NCBI GenBank assembly: GCA_963920635.1
Contig: OY987308.1
Coordinates: 26,102,096 to 26,166,095, forward strand
Source of the DNA: Pseudeuparius sepicola
Taxonomy: Eukaryota > Arthropoda > Insecta > Coleoptera > Anthribidae
Reading direction: 5' to 3'
Length of the DNA: 64,000 bases
The position numbers and the translations under genes are program-made. Under the pieces are notes generated by a model, which was not told the DNA's origin, made no database searches, and saw only the letters and a list, made by a program, of their open reading frames with translations. Shown in pieces: positions 47,891-59,900 of this stretch; positions within the stretch are counted from its first letter, which is position 1; the number at the start of each line of letters is the position of its first letter.

Positions 47891-48070
47891 CGTTGACTGA
47901 CGTATTAATAAAGACTGCTCACGGCTGTCATGTTTGACAGTTCCCTGGCTCACCATGCGCTTCCCGGAGACAAAATACAATGCAAAATACATTGTTGACC
48001 GTAGGCGCCATCTACTTTCCAGGACATGAAACTATAGCCGTGAGAAGTCTTATTAATACGTCAGTCAACG
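47891..48070 (+). mobile_element. 180-bp MITE, copy 3 (target duplication ctataag/ctacaag)
   Basis: Full-length copy with CGTTGACTGACGTATTAATA at the left end and its complement at the right. Flanks ctataag (47884-47890) and ctacaag (48071-48077) agree at six of seven bases. Identical in length to copy 1 and in inverse orientation to it. Confidence 0.9.
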
Positions 48071-48546
48071 CTACAAGCATTGAGTGTAAAATTTTTCCCT
48101 TATGTTGCAGACTTTAATTGTCACACTGTATATTTTAGACAATAATTCCAAAATGAATGTGACTTTGCACTGCGTAAATCGACCAGTATAATCTGAACAC
48201 ACCTCCAAATTTAAAATTTTCAAATTGAGGCCACGATACAGACAACCAGTAATACACAAAACCAATTTCCGCAAAGACACCCTAGCCCAAGAACGGTTTA
48301 ACGTTCTTGACCCTAGCCTATTTTTTATCCAGAAATTTATCAGCACCAGAGAACAAGGTTCAAGGTTGTTCTCTGTCAGCACTTTACCAGATTCCAGATT
48401 GTACCAAGTGCCCCTCTGTTTTATGCATTTTTTGCTCTATGGTCGATCCATGAGCATGGCCTCCTACGCGGCTCCCTTCGGCAGGGAGCGTAATCGAAGG
48501 AGGCCGTGCCATTAGATTACCCCGGTCGCCCCCCCCCCACACAAGA

Positions 48547-48654
48547 ATGACTGCGAGGCTCGTGGAGAAACGCCGTCTCCTGAAGAAGAAAAACGTCGGT
48601 GAAGCCGGAAAATCGTCGGAAAACGTCGCCAGGACCCTCCGCCAGCGGAAACAG
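48547..48654 (+). CDS. Candidate first coding exon of an unidentified gene
   Basis: An ATG at 48547 opens a 36-codon, phase-0 stretch that is strongly basic (LVEKRRLLKKKN; ARTLRQRKQ) and stops at a good donor, CAG|gtgaga. GC content is well above the flanks. No family is recognised. Open frames occur in GC-rich islands by chance, so this stays a candidate. It might join the acceptor at 50809. Confidence 0.3.
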
Positions 48655-48890
48655 GTGAGAAAACCCGGTGGGGAACTCTCAATTTTGGGGAAACTCGCGA
48701 AAACTGCCGGCGGTCGCCGGCCGACGGGAGGCCGGTCGACGCGGTGCGATTTCCGCGGAAAATTCGGCGGGGCCGGCGTTTACTCCGGGGTTTCCGGATG
48801 CGCGAAGGCCCCATCTTTAAAATTCGTTCATTTTTTTTCTGGGTCTCATTTATATTTTTCGAATTACCGGCGGAAAAACAATCAGAATCC

Positions 48891-48921
48891 AAGATGGCGG
48901 ACGGATGTACGGCGCATGCGC
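48891..48921. promoter_or_regulatory. YY1-like and NRF1-like motifs, possible core promoter
   Basis: aagatggcggac (48891-48902) matches the YY1/Pho-type initiator motif, and the exact palindrome GCGCATGCGC (48912-48921) matches the NRF1 (Drosophila ewg) site. Together in a GC-rich patch they resemble a housekeeping-type start region. The gene it would serve is not identified. Confidence 0.45.
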
Positions 48922-50006
48922 GGCGCTAGATTTTTGCTTTTGAATCAAGTGGGTGAGTTTTTGCGATTTTCCCTGATTTTTCCAAATATAAAATTTCAAA
49001 ATTGTGTAAAAATGTAGTTGCCTATAGGGTAGAAATTGATTTTTTTTATTCATTGCTGCAAGAAGAAGTGCTTCATACTACAAAATTATATTGCTGACAA
49101 TGTTTTTAACCCTGAGTGAAATGTAAGATCTGGCGTGTTTTTAGTCGATTACAATCTGTTTTGTACAGAGACTTGCCATGGCAAGTCTCTATGGTTTTGT
49201 AGCATAGTAGCATATTACAAAGTGTCGCTGGATATGGGAGAATTTACTGATTGTTCCTAGGAGTATTTTGAGGTTATTCGAGCTTTTTATTTTAGTTTGC
49301 GCAGTTTAGAGCGAGTGAATGCACCTTGTTTTGCCGAACTGCTTGTGTTTTCTCTTGTTACCGCAAGTGCCGTTGATGTTGGGTCCCAAACTTTTGTTTT
49401 CTATTTTTCACAGCCGATATGATTCCAAGACGGCCGTAGAAACGACAGGACACCTCGGGGGCGACGACGCTGGATCGCTGGCGAAAGGTTTCCACCTTTC
49501 AAATAAATTAAATGGTCACGGTCATTCGGTTTTTGTTTTTTCTTCGACTGCTGTTTGGAAAATTGTGAATAAATAAATTTTAATATATATCTCTAGCATT
49601 TGTGATTTTTTCCAGGACTGTTCCAATTTTTGTTTCCTTGTAGCTGGAGCCACAATTTTTCTCTAATTATATAGTGTGAGTCATTTTTTGTAACAGGTTA
49701 AAAAATCATATTTTAAAATGAAAACTTCTATCAGTGTAAAGGGTGGTCCAACTTTTATAGGCAAAAAAAAAATCCCAACGGGTTTTGTAAACTTCATTTT
49801 CAAGATACTATGCGTTAAAAATTTGGGGCGCAAATTTCAGTTTTTTTTTAAGTTTAAGCGTCTTGTCATTAAACTTTGGTTTTAAAATGTCATTATCTAT
49901 CCATTGTTAAATTCTTGCTACAAAAAAAAACTCGTTTACCCTGTATTTTTCCCAATTACCTAATCGTAACAGTTATATTTCCTCGATTTTTATTTCAACT
50001 ATACTT

Positions 50007-50237
50007 ACTCCTGGACAAAATTAACGCACCAACATACACAATTTCAAATTATATTTTAAATTATTTTGCGTGTCTACCAAGAATATAAATAGTAGGCTTT
50101 ACACATTTACTACTGTTAAACTAATTAAATAATGCAATGTGTTGCTTTTCATTTAGTCACCATTAATTTATTTTTCCATTAATTTATTTTAAAAAAATGC
50201 AATTTATTATGTTGGTGCGTTAAGTTTCTTCAGGAGT
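50007..50237. mobile_element. Mariner-like MITE (~231 bp)
   Basis: Terminal inverted repeats of 30 bp with three mismatches. The left end reads actcctggacaaaattaacg, then caccaacata; the right end is its complement. The ttaacgcacc core in the ends is typical of Tc1/mariner-derived MITEs. There is no transposase. One end abuts TA; the other abuts TT. Confidence 0.75.
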
Positions 50238-50809
50238 TGATCCTGTGTTTTGATGTACCTGTATTTCCTGTTTTAAATTTGACGCTTATTTTGTAAAGCT
50301 TCTTTTGTCAATTATTTTTTGATAAACCAATTAGATTACTCGAGCTCGAAGAATCCGATTAGTTTATCGTAAAAAAAGTTAGCGTCTAGTTTGTGAGATG
50401 TTCGTATTTTAAATGCGTCAAGTTTAAAAAACTCTCTGTATGTATCCCGCTACCATTAAAAAAAAACAGATTGAAATCCAGAAAAATGCACAAGACAAGA
50501 ACTGGCGGGAAAAAAATTGGAATTTCCGTTGGAATCTATTTCAAAAATTTCCAAATTTATAGAAAACTGTAAAGTTTGGTGGTACACCACGAAATGACAA
50601 TTTTAAATTTGGCGCCAAAATCTAATAGTTCGGCACTTGCTCATAGATGACGCTTACATAAAAATGGCTGATCATCGATTTAAATTTTCCCTCCAGTTTT
50701 TTTATAGTTGGGGACTAGTCCCATAGGTGGCGGCACTGAAACTGGCGCCAAATAAATTCAAATTGCGGCGCAAATTTTAAAATGTTGCATCTATTGTTTG
50801 TTTTTTGCA

Positions 50810-50935
50810 GTGTGGGGGCGACGCCAGTGTTTGTGTAGTGTTAGTGCCATGGAAATCATCGGTGGACGTCGAGGGACCTCCTGGAACCCCGTCAGCCGGC
50901 CAGGGTGTCTTGGGGGTTTTCACGAACATTTTAAG
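50810..50935 (+). CDS. Weak candidate exon in a GC-rich patch
   Basis: A pyrimidine-rich acceptor (ttgttttttgcag) precedes 50810, and from there a frame in phase with the exon at 48547-48654 stays open for about 41 codons (GGDASVCVVLVPWKSSVDVE and on to GVFTNILR) before a stop. No clear donor is seen before that stop, so it may be 5' UTR. The opposite strand is also open here. Low support. Confidence 0.2.
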
Positions 50936-51415
50936 GGTGCAATAATTTTCCCGGGGTCGAAGAATGCGGGGGGAGTCCGGCTCGAGCTTAACGTAGGATT
51001 TTCCCCTAGGGGATTTTCTTTCGTTGCGCCCGCGTCGCGGCGTCTTTGCGCATTTCCCGGCCACGGGCAAAATTTCTTTTTCGAAATGTGTAGTGTTTTA
51101 AATATTTTCCTAAAGCAACTAACAGAATACGTACGGGTGGGTTGTGTTTCGCCTGGCGGCCGTTTTGGGTGAGTAAAGATGGCAACCACACCGGATTTAT
51201 CCGGGCGGGGGTTGCCGCACAAGCAAGTTCTAGGTGCGGAAGAGGGGGCCCGGCGGGTCTCGGCCCCGGCGCTTCAGCCCCCCGCGGACCACAGCTCCGC
51301 GGGCCGCGGCCCCGTCGGCCCCCGAAGACGTACGGGGACCGCAGGCGAATCGGGCGAACGTTTTTTCTTTCCTCTGTCTTTCTTGCCCGCGGACGGGGAC
51401 GAGTAAGCACTCGGG

Positions 51416-51602
51416 ATGGAGCCGGAGGACCACAAGCCGGAGGGTAGGTCCACCCGGAAGGTGATCTCGGGGGCTCTAGAATGATTTTTTTTGTATTGTT
51501 GCAGGTGCCGATTCTGAGGCGTTTCCCGCCGCGCCCGGCCGCGGTGCGGCGGCGGCGCCCCCTCGGGGGCGGTACAAGGGGGCCACGATCATTTCTCTTA
51601 AG
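51416..51602 (+). CDS. Candidate N-terminal exons of an unidentified gene
   Basis: 51416-51443 (MEPEDHKPEG) has a gtaggt donor, and 51505-51602 follows a good acceptor (tattgttgcag). Joined in phase they read on through ADSEAFPAAPGRGAAAAPP and RGRYKGATIISLK, ending before a weaker donor, gttcgt. The Gly/Ala/Pro-rich start in a GC-rich island is typical of N-terminal exons of regulatory proteins. The family is not recognised; later exons could lie at the GC-rich patch 53385-53501 (gtgagt donor at 53502) or beyond the satellite. Confidence 0.35.
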
Positions 51603-51619
51603 GTTCGTTCTCGATTTCT

Positions 51620-52730
51620 ATTGGCGAGGTGAAATCTGACCCGTTTAATATATAAATATGGGGGCAACAGGGCAGGATGAGAGGTGTCTCTAGTAGGTCT
51701 TTTTTATATAAATAAGGAAGCAAAAGGGTGGGATAAGAGGTGCCTCTCGTAGGTCTCTTTCTAAATAAATAAGGTGGCAAAGTGATGGGATAAGAGGAGC
51801 TTCTCGTAGGTCTTTTTCTACATAAATAAGATAAGAGGTGTCTCTTATAGGTATCTTTCTACATGATTAAGGGGGCAAAATGATGGGATAAGAGGTGCCT
51901 CTCGTAGGTCTCTTTCTAAATAAATAAGGTGGCAAATGATGGGATAAGAGGAGCTTCTCGTAGGTCTTTTTCTACATAAATAAGATAAGAGGTATCTCTT
52001 ATAGGTATTTTTCTACATGATTAAGGGGGCAGAATGATGGGATAAGAGGTGCCTCTCGTAGGTCTCTTTCTAAATAAATAAGGTGGCAAAATGGTAGTAA
52101 AATGGTGGCAAAATGGTTGCAAAATGGTGGTACAAGAGGTGCCTCTTGTAGGTCTCTTTTCTACATAAATAAGGAGGCAAAATGATGGGAAAATAGATGT
52201 GTCTTGTAGGTATCTCTCTAAATAAATAAGGGAGCAAAATGATGGGAAAAGTGGTGCCTCTCGTAGGTCTCTTTCTAGATAAATAAGGGGGCAAAATGAT
52301 GGGAAAATAGATGTGTTTTGTAGGTATTTTTCAAAATAAATAAGGGAGCAAAATGGTGGGATAAGAGATAAGAGGTGCCTCTCGTAGGTATCTTTCTAGA
52401 TAAATAAAGGGGACAAAACGATGAGACAACAGATGCGTCTTGTAGGTATTTTTCTAAATAAATAAGAGGAGTTTCTCACAGGTCTTTTTCTATACAAATA
52501 AGGGTGCAAAAGGGCAAGATAAGAGGTGCCTCTCAGGTATCTTTCTACATAAATAAGAGGGTAAAAGGGTTGGATAAGAGGTGCCTTCCGTAGGTATCTT
52601 TTTTAGATAAATAATTGGGCAAAAAGGTGGGATAAGAGGTGCCTCTCGTAAGGTCTCTTTCTGCATAAATAAGGGGACAAAAGGGCATAATAAGGTCATT
52701 AGGGCATATTAATAAGGTCTCTTTCTAATA
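51620..52730. repeat. Minisatellite, ~60-70-bp units with a ~157-bp higher-order step
   Basis: Units carry gatgggataagaggtgcctc, then tcgtaggtctctttcta and aaataaataagg. Each has a small inverted repeat, AGAGGTGCCTCT. The order of unit types repeats between about 51768 and 51926. The array directly follows the candidate exon ending at 51602. Frames on the minus strand here are repeat artefacts. Confidence 0.8.
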
Positions 52731-53524
52731 TATATATATTTTTTTAAAGTAAGATTTTGGAACATAACTAGTCATAATAAGAGATTTCACTTTATTAGCC
52801 AATTAGAAAAATGTACATGAAAGATGTACGTACCTACTGTAATAAATATTGCTATACATATACCACCCGGCAAAGTTTACATTTGTTTTATACCATTATT
52901 TATTCATCGATTTTTTTACAATTATTGCTATAACTTGAAATAAGAGCAAATAATTTTCAGTTCATAGAAAGTTGACATTAAAATTTCACTAGGGTGGCGA
53001 TTAAATTTGAGATCCAACCGGTCAATTGAATTGGTTCAGAGATGTTTGCAAATAATTTCCCAAAAAAAAGACAAAATGAATTTAAAATTAACGTAAACGA
53101 CTTTGGAAAATTCGAAAATGTATGTATAAAATTACAATAAAATATGACGAAACTGAGTGGTGTTTCTTGTGGAAAAACCAACTCAAATTGATATCGATAA
53201 TTAGTGCCACAATAAAATATTCAAGAATATTTTAGATTGGAACCAAATTGTCACTTATTAGAAGCTTTTCGGCTTAGAAATAATTTTTTTATTTTCGTTC
53301 CCACACTCATTTTTGCCGCCTTAAAACCCGGGCAAATAATGTAAACCGGGGTGGTATATTGTAAATCTGCCCCCATTTTACGGTGGCCCCCCTTTTGCCT
53401 CCCCCCGGGCGGCCGGCCGCGGCCCCGCCGTGCCGGGGCCCGTCGTCGGGGCGGCGGCGGGCGGGACGCCGGCTCCGAGGAGTCGCGGCGCTCGTCCGGC
53501 GGGTGAGTGAGTTTTCGATTACCC
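52731..53524. other. AT-rich spacer, then GC-rich patch at 53385-53501
   Basis: No gene is seen at 52731-53380. The GC-rich patch ends cgtccggcgg|gtgagtgag, a strong splice-donor context, so part of it could be an exon (one frame reads DAGSEESRRSSGG), but no acceptor is evident upstream. Confidence 0.3.
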
Positions 53525-53896
53525 GCGATAGGTGGCGCCAGCGACCGCCGTCAACTCTGACAGTTCCACACGCTCTAGACGGAAGCAGGCGGGGGCGGCG
53601 CGGGGCTCCGGAGGGGCCTCGTCCCGCCTCCGGTTCTGGCGTAGGCCCGCGGCCGCTCTGGAAGTTCCTCCGGGAACCGACGGATATTGCGCCCATAACA
53701 CATCGTATGGTGCAATGATCATGTTATGGGGGCGACATCCGCCGGTTCCCGGAGGAACTTCCAGAGCGGCCGCGGGCCTACGCCAGACCGGAGGCGGGAC
53801 GAGGCCCCTCCGGAGCCCCGCGCCGCCCCCGCCTGCTTCCGTCTAGAGCGTGTGGAACTGTCAGAGTTGACGGCGGTCGCTGGCGCCACCTATCGC
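53525..53896. repeat. 372-bp GC-rich near-perfect palindrome
   Basis: The left arm starts gcgataggtggcgccagcga at 53525. The right arm is its reverse complement ending at 53896. Over about 165 bp the arms differ by one indel (gttctgg against gtctgg) and one substitution. The inner 30-40 bp per side still pair partly (cccataaca against tgttatggg), with a short centre near 53705-53712. Open frames on both strands result from the GC content and symmetry. The 148-bp satellite begins about 95 bp to the right. Confidence 0.92.
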
Positions 53897-53991
53897 ATGA
53901 GTGTGAAAGCAGCAACGAGTTTTCTAGCAACGACTTCCCCGGGCGGCCCTCGGGTACAGCTTGCACGGATGGTTTTACTTCAAAGATAGCA

Positions 53992-56900
53992 ATAGGGAAA
54001 ACCGCCGTTTTCACTTGCATGACTTTTCTTTTAACGGAAATTAGTTTAAGGCCACCTATTCTAACTATCCACGAAGAATCAGAATTTGCGAACCTCGTCT
54101 TCACCCCTTTCCACCCCCAAGACCGAAAAACGTAAAAAAATCGGGGAAACCGCCGTTTTCCCTTGCATGACTTTTCTTTTCACGGAAATTAGTTTAAGGC
54201 CACCTATTCTAACTATCCACGAAGAATCAGAATTTGCGAACCTCGTCTTCACCCCTTTCCACCCCCAAGACCGAAAAACGTAAAAAAATCGGGGAAACCG
54301 CCGTTTTCACTTGCATGACTTTTCTTTTCACGGAAATTAGTTTAAGGCCACCTATTCTAACTATCCACGAAGAATCAGAATTTGCGAACCTCGTCTTCAC
54401 CCCTTTCCACCCTCAAGACCGAAAAACGTAAAAAAATCGGGGAAACCGCCGTTTTCACTTGCATGACTTTTCTTTTCACGGAAATTAGTTTAAGGCCACC
54501 TATTCTAACTATCCACGAAGAATCAGAATTTGCGAACCTCGTCTTCACCCCTTTCCACCCTCAAGACCGAAAAACGTAAAAAAATCGGGGAAACCGCCGT
54601 TTTCACTTGCATGACTTTTCTTTTAACGGAAATTAGTTTAAGGCCACCTATTCTAACTATCCACGAAGAATCAGAATTTGCGAACCTCGTCTTCACCCCT
54701 TTCCACCCCCAAGACCGAAAAACGTAAAAAAATCGGGGAAACCGCCGTTTTCACTTGCATGACTTTTCTTTTCACGGAAATTAGTTTAAGGCCACCTATT
54801 CTAACTATCCACGAAGAATCAGAATTTGCGGACCTCGTCTTCACCCCTTTCCACCCTCAAGACCGAAAAACGTAAAAAAATCGGGGAAACCGCCGTTTTC
54901 ACTTGCATGACTTTTCTTTTCACGGAAATTAGTTTAAGGCCACCTATTCTAACTATCCACGAAGAATCAGAATTTGCGAACCTCGTCTTCACCCCTTTCC
55001 ACCCCCAAGACCGAAAAACTTAAAAAAATCGGGAAAACCGCCGTTTTCACTTGCATGACTTTTCTTTTCACGGAAATTACTTTAAGGCCACCTATTCTAA
55101 CTATCCACGAAGAATCAGAATTTGCGAACCTCGTCTTCACCCCTTTCCACCCCCAAGACCGAAAAACCTAAAAAAATCGGGAAAACGGCCGTTTTAACTT
55201 GCATGACTTTTATTTTCACGGAAATTAGTTTAAGGCCACCTATTCTAACTATCCACGAAGAATCAGAATTTGCGAACCTCGTCTTCACCCCTTTCCACCC
55301 CCAAGACCGAAAAACGTAAAAAAATCGGGGAAACCGCCGTTTTCACTTGCATGACTTTTCTTTTCACGGAAATTAGTTTAAGGCCACCTATTCTAACTAT
55401 CCACGAAGAATCAGAATTTGCGAACCTCGTCTTCACCCCTTTCCACCCCCAAGACCGAAAAACGTAAAAAAATCGGGGAAACCGCCGTTTTCACTTGCAT
55501 GACTTTTCTTTTCACGGAAATTAGTTTAAGGCCACCTATTCTAACTATCCACAAAGAATCAGAATTTGCGAACCTCGTCTTCACCCCTTTCCACCCCCAA
55601 GACCGAAAAACCTAAAAAAATCGGGAAAACGGCCGTTTTCACTTGCATGACTTTTCTTTTCACGGAAATTAGTTTAAGGCCACCTATTCTATCTATCCAC
55701 AAAGAATCAGAATTTGCGAACCTCGTCTTCACCCCTTTCCACCCCCAAGACCGAAAAACCTAAAAAAATCAGGAAAACGGCCGTTTTCACTTGCATGACT
55801 TTTATTTTCACGGAAATTAGTTTAAGGCCACCTATTCTAACTATCCACAAAGAATCAGAATTTGCGAACCTCGTCTTCACCCCTTTCCACCCCCAAGACC
55901 GAAAAACTTTAAAAAATCGGGAAAACCGCCGTTTTCACTTGCATGACTTTTCTTTTCACGGAAATTAGTTTAAGGGCACCTATTCTAACTATCCACAAAG
56001 AATCAGAATTTGCGAACCTCGTCTTCACCCCTTTCCACCCCCAAGACCGAAAAACTTAAAAAAATCGGGAAAACCGCCGTTTTCACTTGCATGACTTTTC
56101 TTTTCACGGAAATTACTTTAAGGCCACCTATTCTAACTATCCACGAAGAATCAGAATTTGCGAACCTCGTCTTCACCCCTTTCCACCCCCAAGACCGAAA
56201 AACCTAAAAAAATCGGGAAAACGGCCGTTTTAACTTGCATGACTTTTATTTTCACGGAAATTAGTTTAAGGCCACCTATTCTAACTATCCACAAAGAATC
56301 AGAATTTGCGAACCTCGTCTTCACCCCTTTCCACCCCCAAGACCGAAAAACTTAAAAAAATCGGGAAAACCGCCGTTTTCACTTGCATGACTTTTCTTTT
56401 CACATAAATTAGTTTAAGGCCACCTATTCTAACTATCCACAAATAATCAGAATTTGCGAACCTCGTCTTCACCCCTTTCCACCCCCAAGACCGAAAAACT
56501 TAAAAAAATCGGGAAAACCGCCGTTTTCACTTGCATGACTTTTCTTTTCACATAAATTAGTTTAAGGCCACCTATTCTAACTATCCACAAATAATCAGAA
56601 TTTGCGGACCTCGTCTTCACCCCTTTCCACCCCCAAGACCGAAAAACGTAAAAAAATCGGGGAAACCGCCGTTTTCACTTGCATGACTTTTCTTTTCACG
56701 GAAATTAGTTTAAGGCCACCTATTCTAACTATCCACGAAGAATCAGAATTTGCGAACCTCGTCTTCACCCCTTTCCACCCTCAAGACCGAAAAACGTAAA
56801 AAAATCGGGGAAACCGCCGTTTTCACTTGCATGACTTTTCTTTTCACGGAAATTAGTTTAAGGCCACCTATTCTAACTATCCACAAATAATCAGAATTTG

Positions 56901-59900
56901 CGAACCTCGTCTTCACCCCTTTCCACCCCCAAGACCGAAAAACCTAAATAATCGGGAAAACGGCCGTTTTCACTTGCATGACTTTTCTTTTCACGGAAAT
57001 TAGTTTAAGGCCACCTATTCTAACTATCCACAAAGAATCAGAATTTGCGAACCTCGTCTTCACCCCTTTCCACCCCCAAGACCGAAAAACTTTAAAAAAT
57101 CGGGAAAACCGCCGTTTTCACTTGCATGACTTTTCTTTTCACGGAAATTAGTTTAAGGCCACCTATTCTAACTATCCACGAAGAATCAGAATTTGCGAAC
57201 CTCGTCTTCACCCCTTTCCACCCCCAAGACCGAAAAACGTAAAAAAATCGGGGAAACCGCCGTTTTCACTTGCATGACTTTTCTTTTCACGGAAATTAGT
57301 TTAAGGCCACCTATTCTAACTATCCACAAAGAATCAGAATTTGCGAACCTCGTCTTCACCCCTTTCCACCCCCAAGACCGAAAAACCTAAAAAAATCGGG
57401 AAAACGGCCGTTTTCACTTGCATGACTTTTCTTTTCACGGAAATTAGTTTAAGGCCACCTATTCTAACTATCCACAAAGAATCAGAATTTGCGAACCTCG
57501 TCTTCACCCCTTTCCACCCCCAAGACCGAAAAACCTAAAAAAATCAGGAAAACGGCCGTTTTCACTTGCATGACTTTTATTTTCACGGAAATTAGTTTAA
57601 GGCCACCTATTCTAACTATCCACAAAGAATCAGAATTTGCGAACCTCGTCTTCACCCCTTTCCACCCCCAAGACCGAAAAACTTTAAAAAATCGGGAAAA
57701 CCGCCGTTTTCACTTGCATGACTTTTCTTTTCACGGAAATTAGTTTAAGGGCACCTATTCTAACTATCCACAAAGAATCAGAATTTGCGAACCTCGTCTT
57801 CACCCCTTTCCACCCCCAAGACCGAAAAACTTAAAAAAATCGGGAAAACGGCCGTTTTCACTTGCATGACTTTTATTTTCACGGAAATTAGTTTAAGGCC
57901 ACCTATTCTAACTATCCACAAAGAATCAGAATTTGCGAACCTCGTCTTCACCCCTTTCCACCCCCAAGACCGAAAAACCTAAAAAAATCGGGAAAACGGC
58001 CGTTTTCACTTGCATGACTTTTATTTTCACGGAAATTAGTTTAAGGCCACCTATTCTAACTATCCACAAAGAATCAGAATTTGCGAACCTCGTCTTCACC
58101 CCTTTCCACCCCCAAGACCGAAAAAGTAAAAAAATCGGGGAAACCGCCGTTTTCACTTGCATGACTTTTCTTTTCACGGAAATTACTTTAAGGCCACCTA
58201 TTCTAACTATCCACGAAGAATCAGAATTTGCGAACCTCGTCTTCACCCCTTTCCACCCCCAAGACCGAAAAACGTAAAAAAATCGGGGAAACCGCCGTTT
58301 TCACTTGCATGACTTTTCTTTTCACGGAAATTAGTTTAAGGCCACCTATTCTAACTATCCACAAAGAATCAGAATTTGCGAACCTCGTCTTCACCCTTTT
58401 CCACCCCCAAGACCGAAAAACTTAAAAAAATCGGGAAAACCGCCGTTTTCACTTGCATGACTTTTCTTTTCACGGAAATTAGTTTAAGGCCACCTATTCT
58501 AACTATCCACAAAGAATCAGAATTTGCGAACCTCGTCTTCACCCCTTTCCACCCCCAAGACCGAAAAACTTTAAAAAATCGGGAAAACCGCCGTTTTCAC
58601 TTGCATGACTTTTCTTTTCAGGGAAATTAGTTTAAGGCCACCTATTCTAACTATCCACAAATAATCAGAATTTGCGAACCTCGTCTTCACCCCTTTCCAC
58701 CCCCAAGACCGAAAAAGTAAAAAAATCGGGGAAACCGCCGTTTTCACTTGCATGACTTTTCTTTTCACGGAAATTAGTTTAAGGCCACCTATTCTAACTA
58801 TCCACGAAGAATCAGAATTTGCGAACCTCGTCTTCACCCCTTTCCACCCTCAAGACCGAAAAACGTACAAAAATCGGGGAAACCGCCGTTTTCACTTGCA
58901 TGACTTTTCTTTTCACGGAAATTAGTTTAAGGCCACCTATTCTAACTATCCACAAAGAATCAGAATTTGCGAACCTCGTCTTCACCCCTTTCCACCCCCA
59001 AGACCGAAAAACTTTAAAAAATCGGGAAAACCGCCGTTTTCACTTGCATGACTTTTCTTTTCAGGGAAATTAGTTTAAGGCCACCTATTCTAACTATCCA
59101 CGAAGAATCAGAATTTGCGAACCTCGTCTTCACCCCTTTCCACCCCCAAGACCGAAAAACGTAAAAAAATCGGGGAAACCGCCGTTTTCACTTGCATGAC
59201 TTTTCTTTTCACGGAAATTAGTTTAAGGCCACCTATTCTAACTATCCACAAAGAATCAGAATTTGCGAACCTCGTCTTCACCCCTTTCCACCCCCAAGAC
59301 CGAAAAACTTTAAAAAATCGGGAAAACCGCCGTTTTCACTTGCATGACTTTTCTTTTCACGGAAATTAGTTTAAGGCCACCTATTCTAACTATCCACAAA
59401 TAATCAGAATTTGCGAACCTCGTCTTCACCCCTTTCCACCCCCAAGACCGAAAAACGTAAAAAAATCGGGGAAACCGCCGTTTTCACTTGCATGGCTTTT
59501 CTTTTCACGGAAATTAGTTTAAGGCCACCTATTCTAACTATCCACAAAGAATCAGAATTTGCGAACCTCGTCTTCACCCTTTTCCACCCCCAAGACCGAA
59601 AAACTTAAAAAAATCGGGAAAACCGCCGTTTTCACTTGCATGACTTTTCTTTTCACGGAAATTAGTTTAAGGCCACCTATTCTAACTATCCACAAAGAAT
59701 CAGAATTTGCGAACCTCGTCTTCACCCCTTTCCACCCCCAAGACCGAAAAACCTAAAAAAATCGGGAAAACGGCCGTTTTCACTTGCATGACTTTTATTT
59801 TCACGGAAATTAGTTTAAGGCCACCTATTCTAACTATCCACAAAGAATCAGAATTTGCGAACCTCGTCTTCACCCCTTTCCACCCCCAAGACCGAAAAAG

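Noticed and set aside
53307..53989. Pro/Arg/Ala-rich open frames on both strands of the palindrome
   Set aside because: GC-rich sequence lacks stops, and symmetry makes both strands alike; no family similarity or codon signal.
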